Source: Vibrio sp. S9_S30
Lineage (GTDB): Bacteria > Pseudomonadota > Gammaproteobacteria > Enterobacterales > Vibrionaceae
Length of the DNA stretch: 64,000 nt
Reading direction: 5' to 3'
Assembly (NCBI RefSeq): GCF_014694455.1
Contig: NZ_JAAUWT010000002.1
Location: 355,563-419,562 of the forward strand
Shown here: in pieces, positions 19,729 to 28,039 of the stretch
Layout of the letters: every line of letters begins with the position of its first letter
Position numbering within the stretch: position 1 is the stretch's first letter
Position numbers and translations under genes: made by a program
The notes under the pieces: generated by a model
The model's database searches: none
What the model was told of the DNA's origin: nothing
The model's input: the letters and a program-made list of their open reading frames with translations, nothing else

Positions 19729-21009
19729 TTAGAATGTACGGCTGTACTGCACACCCAGTAGAATTGCATCCGCTCGTGTAGTGCCTTCAATTTTGCTTAA
19801 TGGCAAGTTATCTTCAGATACATTTACATCTTGACCTAGAAGATAAGTGGCGCCGACATCTACATTCGATTGGTCGTCTATATTGTAAGTAAAGCCAGCG
19901 GATAACCAGTTACGGTTCGAATCAGGCACAGAAATTGAGGTTAGCTTGTCTTGTGCACTTGTGTCATGCATATAACCTGCACGTACCGTCCAGTTTGGGC
20001 TTAAGAAATACGTACCACCAAGAGAGTAGTGTATACCGTTCTGCCACTTGTATTCGTTTAGAATACCAGTTTTCTCTGCCTCTAGCTTTTCAAATGTAGA
20101 CCAGCCAATCCATTGTACGCTGTAGTGAAGCGCAAACTCAGTGCCATCTATACGGTGGTAACCAGAAAACTCGGCCATGTCAGGTAAAGGTATTAAAAGC
20201 GTGTCACCTTTGGTTACCCCTTCACTTGTTGTTACGTCACCTTTGGCTTTTAGAGTAGGGCTACTACGATAAGAGAGTCCAAAACGATTGTTTTTATCAA
20301 TCTCATATACTGTACCTAGGTTAAACCCTAACGCCCAACCTGAAGCGTCTACGTCAAGTACCTTTAGCCCAGATAAATCGAGGATAAGAATGGGTGAAAT
20401 GCTCACAGGGACCTGTGTTAGTTTACCGCTTAGATTACGTTGCATCTTTCCTGAACCATAAATCATATCTAAGCCAGCACCAACACTTAGTTGCTCATTG
20501 ATACGGTATGATCCAGAAAGACCAATATTCATGCTCTTAACATCAGTTAGACCGCCATACTCAGCACCAACAAATGTGCTATCAAATTGAGTTTTTGTAC
20601 CAAAGTTAGAGTAAACATTCGCGCCTACAGCAATCTTTTCATTCAATGGAACAATAATGTGTAGGTTAGGTACTATGGAAGTATCACCCGCGTTGCTGTA
20701 ATTGGATTCAGAAGTAGATAGACCAGTAAGTGCATTGGCATAAGTGTACTTAGCATCTTTAATTTCGATCTTTGATGTAATTGTTGTGACACCCAATGAC
20801 ATCGACGTCTCTTCAAACAATGCCATTGCGGCGGCGTTACGAGCCATTACAGATGCGTTGTCCGCAATAACCGCGTCACCCGCGAATGCACGGCCAAGAC
20901 CTGTCGCTGATTGTGCGTTGAGTTGGAAGCCAGCCGCGATAGCTTGCTGAGATGCGAGAGCGATAGTTGTTGCGATGACCGTTTTTTTAAACAGACGCGA
21001 AGTGTTCAT
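19729..21009 (-). CDS. fadL: Outer membrane long-chain fatty acid transporter FadL
   Basis: FadL is a 14-strand beta-barrel that brings long-chain fatty acids across the outer membrane. The 426 aa begin with a signal peptide (predicted cleavage A25/A26, mature AGFQLNAQSA) followed by the family plug region (GLGRAFAGDAVIADNASVMARNAAAMALF), and end in the aromatic C-terminus QYSRTF expected of an outer membrane barrel. It lies in a fatty-acid block with fadIJ. The start ATG 21009 has a weak AAGG upstream. The 5' region contains two perfect inverted repeats. Confidence 0.94.
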   Translation of the reverse strand: MNTSRLFKKTVIATTIALASQQAIAAGFQLNAQSATGLGRAFAGDAVIADNASVMARNAAAMALFEETSMSLGVTTITSKIEIKDAKYTYANALTGLSTSESNYSNAGDTSIVPNLHIIVPLNEKIAVGANVYSNFGTKTQFDSTFVGAEYGGLTDVKSMNIGLSGSYRINEQLSVGAGLDMIYGSGKMQRNLSGKLTQVPVSISPILILDLSGLKVLDVDASGWALGFNLGTVYEIDKNNRFGLSYRSSPTLKAKGDVTTSEGVTKGDTLLIPLPDMAEFSGYHRIDGTEFALHYSVQWIGWSTFEKLEAEKTGILNEYKWQNGIHYSLGGTYFLSPNWTVRAGYMHDTSAQDKLTSISVPDSNRNWLSAGFTYNIDDQSNVDVGATYLLGQDVNVSEDNLPLSKIEGTTRADAILLGVQYSRTF

Positions 21010-21061
21010 AGGATTAACCTTATTATTGTATTCCCAGACATTATTTGTTGGGTGATATGTG

Positions 21062-21082
21062 TATCTACCTATTAGGTAGATA
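21062..21082 (-). repeat. Inverted repeat in the fadL leader (10-bp arms, 1-nt spacer)
   Basis: Arms TATCTACCTA and TAGGTAGATA are separated by a single T, 53-73 nt upstream of the fadL start. It could be an operator or a leader hairpin; nothing in the sequence decides between these. Confidence 0.6.
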
Positions 21083-21108
21083 ACCCTGCTTTATCGATTG
21101 ATGTAACT

Positions 21109-21144
21109 ATCTCAGTCATTGAGTAATTACTCAATGACTGAGAT
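21109..21144 (-). repeat. Perfect 36-bp palindrome upstream of fadL
   Basis: The 18-nt left arm (starting ATCTCAGTCATTGAG) is an exact reverse complement of the right arm, with no spacer; the centre is TAATTA. It is 100-135 nt upstream of the fadL start. It lacks a T run on either strand, so it is not a standard terminator. It may be a protein-binding site or an RNA hairpin in a long leader. Confidence 0.65.
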
Positions 21145-21338
21145 GGTAATTCTGTGATTCATTAAATGAAATCCGACCATTGTTTTAAAAAACAGATGCC
21201 AACGAATAAAAATATGGAAAAGAATGCCGCGTATAGTATGTGGACTGACTAGTATGTGGACTGACGTGTGCAAATAAAAAGGTCTGCTTAAGAAGAAAAG
21301 CAGACCTATGTCGTTAAACGCTGAGCTTAGACTGGTGC
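21145..21338. other. Remainder of the fadL to DUF3379 intergenic region
   Basis: The gap from 21010 to 21338 exceeds 300 bases. Besides the two palindromes it holds a 16-bp tandem duplication, TAGTATGTGGACTGAC, at 21234-21249 and 21250-21265. A possible terminator-like structure (CTTAGACTGGTGCTTAGCTTGCT area) near the DUF3379 stop is weak. No gene was seen. Confidence 0.5.
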
Positions 21339-22055
21339 TTAGCTTGCTGGGTGTATGAGGGGTTTCAAGGTTTCAGCGATTTTCGCTACATCTTCATCCA
21401 TGCTTCCTACAATCACCATGCTGGCGTTCATCAATGGCATGACAATGCCAGACATTCCGTCTTTGACAAACGTTTGAGATTCAGGTGCAGGGATATTAGT
21501 AACAAAAAGTGTCACCCGTCCATGCTTTCCTTCAAAGACCATATGCATCGCATTTGACTTCCCGAAACTACAGTGGTTTAGGTAATAAACGTGGTAAGGA
21601 AAGTTTTGCGAGAAGTAATACGCAAATGGCTTCATTTTCACGTTGATCTGGCTAGAAGAAACATTTTCATCTATTGGGTTAATAAATGGTTTCTCAGCCG
21701 TCACATGCGCCAGTGCAGTATTTGCCAAGGTTGCGTAAGCTGGAGTGACCACAAGCCCATCCCAATTGACTTGCCCCATCAAAATCCCAAAAGCAAATGC
21801 TATCGATGCTGCTATCGCGAGCGCCTTCCGAGCAAACTTAGGTTGTTCCGTTTCAGCACTTTGATTAAACAGAATTCGGTCTGCCAACCCATCTGGCGCA
21901 TCGACTTTCATTGCTTTTTCTAGCCGTGCATCTAGGCTCAAAATGTCATCGACAAATTTAGCGTTCGCACTGTTTTGAGAAATCGCCAATTCGATTTCGT
22001 CATCTCTGTCCCTTGGATCTGACATAATGCGACGGCGAAATTCTAAATCATCCAT
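21339..22055 (-). CDS. DUF3379 family protein, probable anti-sigma partner
   Basis: The 238-aa protein has a cytoplasmic N-terminal part starting MDDLEFRRRIMSDPRDRDDEIELAI, one transmembrane helix (about residues 86-105, ALAIAASIAFAFGILMGQV) and a periplasmic domain of about 130 residues. Topology and gene order fit a membrane anti-sigma factor for the sigma gene directly upstream, whose stop overlaps its start by 8 nt. The start at ATG 22055 is preferred; an earlier in-frame codon lies deep in the sigma gene. Anti-sigma activity is inference; no zinc-binding HxxxCxxC motif was seen, so it is not a standard ZAS-type anti-sigma. Confidence 0.75.
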   Translation of the reverse strand: MDDLEFRRRIMSDPRDRDDEIELAISQNSANAKFVDDILSLDARLEKAMKVDAPDGLADRILFNQSAETEQPKFARKALAIAASIAFAFGILMGQVNWDGLVVTPAYATLANTALAHVTAEKPFINPIDENVSSSQINVKMKPFAYYFSQNFPYHVYYLNHCSFGKSNAMHMVFEGKHGRVTLFVTNIPAPESQTFVKDGMSGIVMPLMNASMVIVGSMDEDVAKIAETLKPLIHPAS

Positions 22056-22611
22056 TATGTACCCCCATATCCGATTGAGAATTTTCAAGCATCTCTTTGA
22101 GTTGGTTTCTGGCTCTGAACAAACGTGTCATCACCGTGTTTTTATTTAATTCCAGAATTTGTCCAATTTCTTCGCCACTGAACCCACCAACAACCTGTAG
22201 GAACAATGGTTCTCGATATTCGACCTCTAATTTCATAATTTGATGTTGAAGCCACTGCTGCTGATGATGCGGGTCGTCAGAAACTTTTGCATCGTTGCTA
22301 TGGTCATCAATATCCACCAATTCTAACTGTTTTCTTTCAAAACGGCGTGCGTTTTCACGGCGTAGAATGGTAATTAACCAAGACTTTGCTGCTTTTTCGT
22401 CTAGCAGGCTATCAATTGCCCGCCAAGCACGTAAACAGGTTTCTTGTACCAAGTCTTCCGCAACATGACTGTCTTTACACAACCAATACGCATAGCGATA
22501 TAGGTCGGTGTGGTAAGCGCGCACGAGCGCTTCGTATCTTTTTTGCTTGTCCATATCAGAATTGACCGGACGCTTCTCTTTTTTCTTTCCAAAAAAATCG
22601 ATAATCGACAC
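22048..22611 (-). CDS. ECF-like RNA polymerase sigma factor
   Basis: The 187-aa protein contains sigma region 2 (YEALVRAYHTDLYRYAYWLCKDSHVAEDLVQETCLRAWRAI) and region 4 (LEVEYREPLFLQVVGGFSGEEIGQILELNKNTVMTRLFRARNQL), with no regions 1 or 3, the layout of extracytoplasmic-function sigma factors. The start is GTG 22611, backed by CGGAGG 7 nt upstream. It is co-transcribed with the DUF3379 gene and lies between fadL and fadIJ, as in other vibrios. Its regulon and inducing signal are unknown. Confidence 0.85.
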   Translation of the reverse strand: MSIIDFFGKKKEKRPVNSDMDKQKRYEALVRAYHTDLYRYAYWLCKDSHVAEDLVQETCLRAWRAIDSLLDEKAAKSWLITILRRENARRFERKQLELVDIDDHSNDAKVSDDPHHQQQWLQHQIMKLEVEYREPLFLQVVGGFSGEEIGQILELNKNTVMTRLFRARNQLKEMLENSQSDMGVHNG

Positions 22612-22841
22612 TTGAGCCTCCGTTTGCTCTCGCTGTGTCTATGGAAGGTCAACACCTGAGAGTTCTAACCTACTGAAAGTAATTGAACTTATAATTAAGA
22701 GGATAGTTTGGCGTTAATGACCGAGCTTAGAAATTTCATTCCAATTCTTTCCTTAAGCCGTTATCCACTTGGCAGCATTGCATAAACAACAAATAAATTG
22801 ATCTAATTCAATACCCATATTTGGAATCTGGTTATAGTACG

Positions 22842-22998
22842 TCTTGTCATCTGGTTAACCACTTGTGGTTAGCATGTTGAGCAAGATGACACTTCCTTTT
22901 GAAGGCTGACTTTACTTTCTCCTAATCAGGAAACTGATTTTTTAATTTTGGCGATACGCTATATCAATTCCTACCACACGTTATGTGTGGTTTTTTTT
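22842..22998 (+). ncRNA. Candidate small RNA upstream of fadI
   Basis: An intrinsic terminator (ACCACAC, loop GTTAT, GTGTGGT, then a T8 run) stands alone on the plus strand, more than 200 nt before fadI and with no coding gene before it on that strand. Upstream there is a TAACCAC-TT-GTGGTTA hairpin at 22855-22872, and a TATAGT box at about 22834 could serve as a -10. This is the layout of a Hfq-type small RNA. The 5' end is a guess, and a riboleader is also possible. I do not recognise the sequence. Confidence 0.35.
22973..22998 (+). terminator. Orphan rho-independent terminator
   Basis: A 7-bp stem ACCACAC / GTGTGGT, loop GTTAT, is followed by a run of eight T. It is plus-strand only (no T run on the other side). 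It would end a transcript lying in the gap, not one from the divergent sigma operon. Confidence 0.75.
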
Positions 22999-23147
22999 AT
23001 CCAATATTCCAGAGTCACAGTTTTAATGTAACGCAATCTAATTATTTATCACAGTGATTGCCCTGTCTTTTCTGCACTACACTTACGATTTCTTACGTGC
23101 ATCTCTCTACATTCTAGTCCTAGATCACGCAATAAAATAAAAAGCGA

Positions 23148-23204
23148 TTCAAACATGTGTTTTAATCTGATAACATTTTCATTACATTACAGGTCTGACC
23201 TCTT
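23148..23204 (+). promoter_or_regulatory. fadIJ promoter with FadR-like operator
   Basis: TTCAAA (23148-23153) and TAACAT (23171-23176) are 17 nt apart and can act as -35 and -10. Centred at 23196 is AGGTC-T-GACCT, a perfect dyad matching the core GGTCNGACC of the FadR consensus AACTGGTCNGACCAGTT. It falls just after the expected start point, where bound FadR would block initiation and long-chain acyl-CoA would relieve it. Confidence 0.6.
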
Positions 23205-23216
23205 TAAGGAGATAGA

Positions 23217-24524
23217 ATGGGCATTCAGGATGTAAGGACGCGTTCCGGAGAAAGGATTGCGGTTGTTGCGGGGCTAAGAACGCCTTTTGCAAGACAAAGC
23301 ACCGAGTTTTCTCAGGTCCCCGCTGTTGACTTGGGTAAGATGGTCGTCAGTGAAATGCTGACCCGCGCCGATATTGATCCCGCCCTAATTGATCAAGTGG
23401 TATTTGGGCAAGTTGTGCAAATGCCAGAGGCACCAAACATTGCACGCGAAATTGTATTAGGGACAGGTATGAATATTCACACCGATGCCTATAGTGTGAC
23501 GCGAGCTTGTGCGACGAGTTTTCAGTCTGCGGTGAACGTAGCAGAAAGTATCATGGCTGGTGTCATCGATATCGGTGTCGCGGGTGGGGCGGATTCTTCG
23601 TCAGTATTGCCTATTGGTGTCTCCAAAAAGTTGGCTGCCGCTTTACTTGCTCTGAGTAAGGCAAAAAAAATGGGGCAGAAGCTTGCCATTATGCGCAAGC
23701 TCTCCTTCAAAGATCTGATGCCGGTGCCTCCTGCCGTGGCGGAATATTCGACAGGGTTATCGATGGGGCAAACGGCTGAGCAAATGGCAAAAACGCACGG
23801 GATCACGCGTCAAGCTCAAGACGAATTAGCACATCGCTCCCATACCTTAGCAGCACAAGCGTGGAAAGAAGGTAAGATTCGAGATGAAGTGATGACCGCT
23901 TTTCCCGAGCCTTACAAACAATGGATCGATACCGATAACAATATTCGTCATGATTCGACGATGGAAGGGTACGCAAAATTACGTCCTGCGTTTGATCGCC
24001 AGTATGGCAGTGTGACAGCAGCGAATGCGACACCGCTTACCGACGGGGCAGCGTCGTTGCTCATTATGCGTGAAGGTCGCGCAAAAGAGTTAGGAATGGA
24101 CATCATGGGGTTCATTCGCTCCTACGCCTTTTCGGCGATAGATGTAAAAGAAGATATGCTGATGGGGCCTTCCCATGCGACACCCATAGCGCTTGATCGT
24201 GCAGGCATTAGCTTAGCTGATCTCACACTCATTGATATGCATGAAGCTTTCGCAGCACAAACGTTGGCAAACGTGAAAATGTTCGCCAGCGACAAGTTCG
24301 CTAAAGAAGTGCTAGGTAGAGATAAAGCCATTGGCGACATCGATATGGACAAATTCAATGTGCTTGGTGGCTCTATCGCCTATGGCCACCCATTTGCTGC
24401 AACAGGTGCTCGGATGATCACTCAAACTCTACGTGAACTTAAACGCCGTGGAGGGGGGCTGGCATTGAATACAGCGTGTGCGGCGGGTGGTTTAGGTGCA
24501 GCGATGATTTTGGAGGTGGAATAA
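23217..24524 (+). CDS. fadI: 3-ketoacyl-CoA thiolase FadI
   Basis: FadI cleaves 3-ketoacyl-CoA in beta-oxidation, working with FadJ. The 435-aa thiolase has the nucleophile C98 ([12 protein letters not shown]), the catalytic His region [17 protein letters not shown] and the second Cys in [19 protein letters not shown] sits 8 nt before ATG 23217. The stop overlaps the fadJ start by one base. The FadI-type length and pairing with fadJ separate it from FadA. Confidence 0.95.
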   Translation: MGIQDVRTRSGERIAVVAGLRTPFARQSTEFSQVPAVDLGKMVVSEMLTRADIDPALIDQVVFGQVVQMPEAPNIAREIVLGTGMNIHTDAYSVTRACATSFQSAVNVAESIMAGVIDIGVAGGADSSSVLPIGVSKKLAAALLALSKAKKMGQKLAIMRKLSFKDLMPVPPAVAEYSTGLSMGQTAEQMAKTHGITRQAQDELAHRSHTLAAQAWKEGKIRDEVMTAFPEPYKQWIDTDNNIRHDSTMEGYAKLRPAFDRQYGSVTAANATPLTDGAASLLIMREGRAKELGMDIMGFIRSYAFSAIDVKEDMLMGPSHATPIALDRAGISLADLTLIDMHEAFAAQTLANVKMFASDKFAKEVLGRDKAIGDIDMDKFNVLGGSIAYGHPFAATGARMITQTLRELKRRGGGLALNTACAAGGLGAAMILEVE

Positions 24525-26641
24525 TGGCGGGTCAAAGTGCATTTACTTTATCAATAGACGATCACAACCTCGCGTGGCTAGCCATAGATGTTCCTGGCGA
24601 GAAAATGAATACGCTTCAAGCGGAGTTTGCGGATGAAATGCAGGCGATCTTGCTTGAACTTGAAGCCAAAAAGAACGAACTGACGGGTTTGGTGATTCAT
24701 TCGCTTAAGCCCGATAATTTTGTTGCAGGGGCTGATGTAAGAATGCTGGACGCGTGTACCACAGCGGAAGAAGCGGAAGGGCTAGCCAAACAAGGGCAAC
24801 AGATGTTCGCGCGTTTGGAAGCCTTACCTTTTCCTTCAGTCGCGGCCATCCACGGCCCATGTTTAGGTGGTGGATTGGAATTAGCATTAGCCTGTGATTA
24901 TCGAGTGTGTACCGATTCAGATAAAACACGGTTAGGGTTGCCCGAAGTGCAGCTAGGCTTGTTGCCAGGTTCAGGTGGAACTCAGAGACTCCCTCGGTTA
25001 ATAGGGTTGTTGGGCGCTTTGGATTTGATTTTGACCGGTAAGCAGCTTCGTGCCAAAAAAGCCAAGACGTTAGGTGTGGTTGATGCCAGTGTCCCTCAAT
25101 CGATTTTGCTGGATGTTGCTAAAACATTTGCAAGTAAAACGAAAGCGAAACGCTTGGTGGATACCAAAGAAAAGCTGCTCTCTGGCAATCACCTTGGTCG
25201 TAAATTCATTTTTGATCAAGCGACGAAGAAGACTTTGGCGAAAACGCGTGGCAATTACCCTGCCGCTGAGGCGATTCTGGACGTCATCAGAGAAGGCTTC
25301 GAAAAAGGGATACAAGCCGGTCTAGCAACAGAAGCCAAAAAGTTTGGTGAGTTGTGTATGACTAGCGAATCTAAGGCGCTTCGGTCAATCTTTTTCGCCA
25401 CCACCGAAATGAAAAAAGATAATGGTAGTGAAGCCAAACCAAGAAACATTTCGAAAGTGGGCGTGTTAGGTGGCGGGCTAATGGGAGCCGGGATAAGCCA
25501 CGTGTCGGTGGCGAAAGCTAAGGTGCCTGTTCGTGTTAAAGACGTCTCTCACGATGGTGTTTTGAAGGCGATCAACTACAACCATACATTGTTCACTAAG
25601 CAGAAAAAACGGCGGATCCTGACCAAGGCGGGTGTGCAGTATCATATGTCGCAGTTGACTGGTGGGACGGATTACGTTGGTTATCGCAACGTCGATATTG
25701 TTATTGAAGCGGTATTTGAAGACTTGGCACTCAAACAAACCATGGTGAAAGAGATCGAGCAACACGCGAAAGACACCACCATATTTGCCACTAATACGTC
25801 GTCACTGCCGATTCACCAAATAGCCGCAGAGTGTGAGCGCCCAGAAAATGTGGTGGGTTTACATTACTTTAGCCCCGCTGAAAAAATGCCCCTTGTTGAG
25901 GTCATCCCTCATGAAGGCACATCCGATGAAGTGATTTCTACCGCCGTCAATTTTGCGCGCAAGCAAGGAAAAACGCCCATTGTAGTCGCCGATAAAGCGG
26001 GCTTTTTTGTTAACCGCATCCTTGCCCCTTATATGAATGAAGCTGCCCATATTCTATTGAGTGGTGAGCCGATTGAAACGCTGGACGATGCCTTACTCAA
26101 CTTTGGGTTCCCTGTCGGTCCCATTACGCTTCTGGATGAAGTGGGTGTGGATGTGGGCGCTAAGATAATACCTATCTTAATTGAAGAACTGGGAGCACGA
26201 TTCAAAGCACCAGATGTGTTCGATACATTGCTTAACGACGGTCGTAAAGGGCGTAAGAGTGGTAAAGGCTTTTATACCTATAAAGGTAAGAAGAAAGAGG
26301 TCGACAAAAGCGTTTATAAGCTACTCAAGCTCACACCAGAAGCCAAATTGCCCGAAAAAGACATTGCACTTCGTTGTGTACTACCGATGCTAAATGAAGC
26401 AGTACGGTGTTTAGACGAAGGCATTATTCGCAATGCTCGTGACGGAGATATTGGTGCGATTTTTGGAATCGGTTTCCCACCTTTCTTAGGCGGTCCTTTC
26501 CGCTACATGGAGCAAATAGGTTTGAAAGAACTGGTCACCATCATGAACGAATTCGCACAAAAATACGGCGATCGTTTTGCGCCATGCGATGGCTTGCTTA
26601 CTCGTGCGGGTAACGGATCAACCTTCCATATTGCTTCTTAG
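24524..26641 (+). CDS. fadJ: Fatty acid oxidation complex alpha subunit FadJ
   Basis: FadJ is a bifunctional enoyl-CoA hydratase and 3-hydroxyacyl-CoA dehydrogenase. Residues 1-300 form a crotonase domain (oxyanion segment [22 protein letters not shown]; catalytic [20 protein letters not shown]), and 315-705 form the NAD-binding and C-terminal dehydrogenase domains ([27 protein letters not shown]). The start is ATG 24524, with TGGAGGTGGA upstream and overlapping fadI; a longer in-frame opening at 24476 lies inside fadI. The 705-aa length is normal. Confidence 0.95.
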   Translation: MAGQSAFTLSIDDHNLAWLAIDVPGEKMNTLQAEFADEMQAILLELEAKKNELTGLVIHSLKPDNFVAGADVRMLDACTTAEEAEGLAKQGQQMFARLEALPFPSVAAIHGPCLGGGLELALACDYRVCTDSDKTRLGLPEVQLGLLPGSGGTQRLPRLIGLLGALDLILTGKQLRAKKAKTLGVVDASVPQSILLDVAKTFASKTKAKRLVDTKEKLLSGNHLGRKFIFDQATKKTLAKTRGNYPAAEAILDVIREGFEKGIQAGLATEAKKFGELCMTSESKALRSIFFATTEMKKDNGSEAKPRNISKVGVLGGGLMGAGISHVSVAKAKVPVRVKDVSHDGVLKAINYNHTLFTKQKKRRILTKAGVQYHMSQLTGGTDYVGYRNVDIVIEAVFEDLALKQTMVKEIEQHAKDTTIFATNTSSLPIHQIAAECERPENVVGLHYFSPAEKMPLVEVIPHEGTSDEVISTAVNFARKQGKTPIVVADKAGFFVNRILAPYMNEAAHILLSGEPIETLDDALLNFGFPVGPITLLDEVGVDVGAKIIPILIEELGARFKAPDVFDTLLNDGRKGRKSGKGFYTYKGKKKEVDKSVYKLLKLTPEAKLPEKDIALRCVLPMLNEAVRCLDEGIIRNARDGDIGAIFGIGFPPFLGGPFRYMEQIGLKELVTIMNEFAQKYGDRFAPCDGLLTRAGNGSTFHIAS

Positions 26642-26679
26642 TATTAGGTCATAAAATAAACTTTAGTAATAACCGTATC

Positions 26680-26713
26680 AATAAGCTGGTTTCGAACCGG
26701 CTTATTTTTTATT
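26680..26713 (+). terminator. Rho-independent terminator after fadJ
   Basis: Stem AATAAGCTGGTT / AACCGGCTTATT (one G-T pair), loop TCG, then T6. It ends the fadIJ transcript. Confidence 0.9.
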
Positions 26714-26871
26714 TGGCACAGGTAGTATTTTGATTACTTAGTACGCGTGACAAAAGTATGACAATTTAAAGTACGGATCCCCAAAATAGCACTAACTAAT
26801 GATACGAGAATACTCTCGCTGTCGCAGAGAGAGTAGACTCTTAGTCTGAAAAGTAAATATCAGGAGTGGCT

Positions 26872-27915
26872 ATGCTAGGTAACACAATAAAATCCGACAT
26901 TTATGTCGGCAGCGTAGTTGAAACGCTTGTCAATGAAATGGCTATTGACGCGCAAGCGCTTGCAACAACGAAATTTGCGCAGTATTTGGATCAGTATGGA
27001 GTCGATCAACATCCATCGTTAAAAACTCTTCAAGGGGAGGGGGTATTAAAGGAGGGGGGGCTGACACTCAGTTTTCAACAAAAATGGGTAAACGGTGAAA
27101 GTAAATTTGTTACTGATGTCTCGGTGTTCAAATGGAATACGGACGGTCTAAAAGAAGCGTCAGTTGAGGCCGATGCGGACTTCATCAATGTGAGAAACTT
27201 CGTGGATGTGAAGGTCAACGCTTTGTCTGACACGGGAACGACGGTGAACGTATACGGAGCAAAGCGTGGAGAGGTCTCTACGGGTGAGGGGAACGATGAG
27301 GTAAACGTTCATGTGAAGTCAAATGGGGCGGCTTGGAATAACCATTTCGATATCGATACGGGTGACGGCAACGATACGATCAGCTTTTTTGACATTGCAG
27401 GTGGAGACCACACAGAGTTTGATATCTCTGCTGGGAAAGGGAATGATGTGGTTAACGTTGCAGGGTTGCTCGAAGCCGATTGGAATACTCATCGCAGCGC
27501 GCATGGAGGGGAAGGCATTGATGCGCTTTATCTCAGTGGTAACAACACGTTGGAATTTACGGGTTTTGAAGTCGTCATTGGTGATGGTGCTTCTGACTTA
27601 CACATTACGCAAGAACTTCTGGATAACAACCTAGCGGGCACTTGGGAAGACAACCCAGATGGCAGCGCCAATGTAATGGTTTTTACCGACGTCAATCTCA
27701 CGATAGATGTTGGGTTGGTTGAATATGCGAGCTATTTTTCAACGTACTCAGCAGAGGATTTGACCGACGCGATGACTCAACGACTGAGTGATTTTGGCGT
27801 GGATTACACTGCACAATACACTATTGCTGAGTTTTATACGGAGAGTGGGGATTACTTGATCGTAACCGATACCAGTGCCAGTGACTTAATTGATTCAGTT
27901 ATCGATTATGTGTAA
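26872..27915 (+). CDS. Small RTX-type calcium-binding repeat protein
   Basis: The 347-aa acidic protein is not recognised as a known family member as a whole. It has an N-terminal region without signal peptide (residues 1-130), then at least four glycine/aspartate repeats of the RTX kind: GEGNDEVNV (about 138), GDGNDTISF (about 164), GKGNDVVNV (about 188) and GGEGIDALYL (about 211), followed by a 110-residue C-terminal region ending SDLIDSVIDYV. Such repeats fold on calcium and usually mark proteins exported by type I secretion through a C-terminal signal, but no secretion genes are nearby. ATG 26872 has AGGAG 6 nt upstream. A run of seven G interrupts codons about 61-63. Confidence 0.6.
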   Translation: MLGNTIKSDIYVGSVVETLVNEMAIDAQALATTKFAQYLDQYGVDQHPSLKTLQGEGVLKEGGLTLSFQQKWVNGESKFVTDVSVFKWNTDGLKEASVEADADFINVRNFVDVKVNALSDTGTTVNVYGAKRGEVSTGEGNDEVNVHVKSNGAAWNNHFDIDTGDGNDTISFFDIAGGDHTEFDISAGKGNDVVNVAGLLEADWNTHRSAHGGEGIDALYLSGNNTLEFTGFEVVIGDGASDLHITQELLDNNLAGTWEDNPDGSANVMVFTDVNLTIDVGLVEYASYFSTYSAEDLTDAMTQRLSDFGVDYTAQYTIAEFYTESGDYLIVTDTSASDLIDSVIDYV

Positions 27916-27957
27916 ACGGGTCGGGTAGTTTCTAGCGTTAACTGATTTCCACTGGCA

Positions 27958-28010
27958 AAGGTAACAATGCAGTGTTCGGCGCACCTCGCTGAAAAATGCA
28001 TTGTTACCTT
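27958..28010. repeat. Perfect 14-bp inverted repeat with 25-nt loop
   Basis: AAGGTAACAATGCA at 27958-27971 is exactly repeated in reverse complement at 27997-28010. It lies between two convergent genes. Neither strand has a T run after it, so it is at best a weak bidirectional terminator. Confidence 0.6.
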
Positions 28011-28039
28011 AAACGATTGACCACATTTTTTGTATCTGG

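Larger units (their letters stand above)
22612..23147. other. Intergenic region between the sigma operon and fadIJ
   Basis: A gap of about 600 bases between divergent genes. It holds the sigma-operon promoter (not resolved), a short hairpin at about 22855-22872, an orphan plus-strand terminator at 22973-22998 described separately, and then the fadI promoter. No protein-coding frame with a ribosome-binding site was recognised. Confidence 0.5.

Noticed and set aside
27958..28010. Integron attC site
   Set aside because: The ends do not match the GTTRRRY / RYYYAAC core sites, and there is no integrase or gene cassette array nearby.
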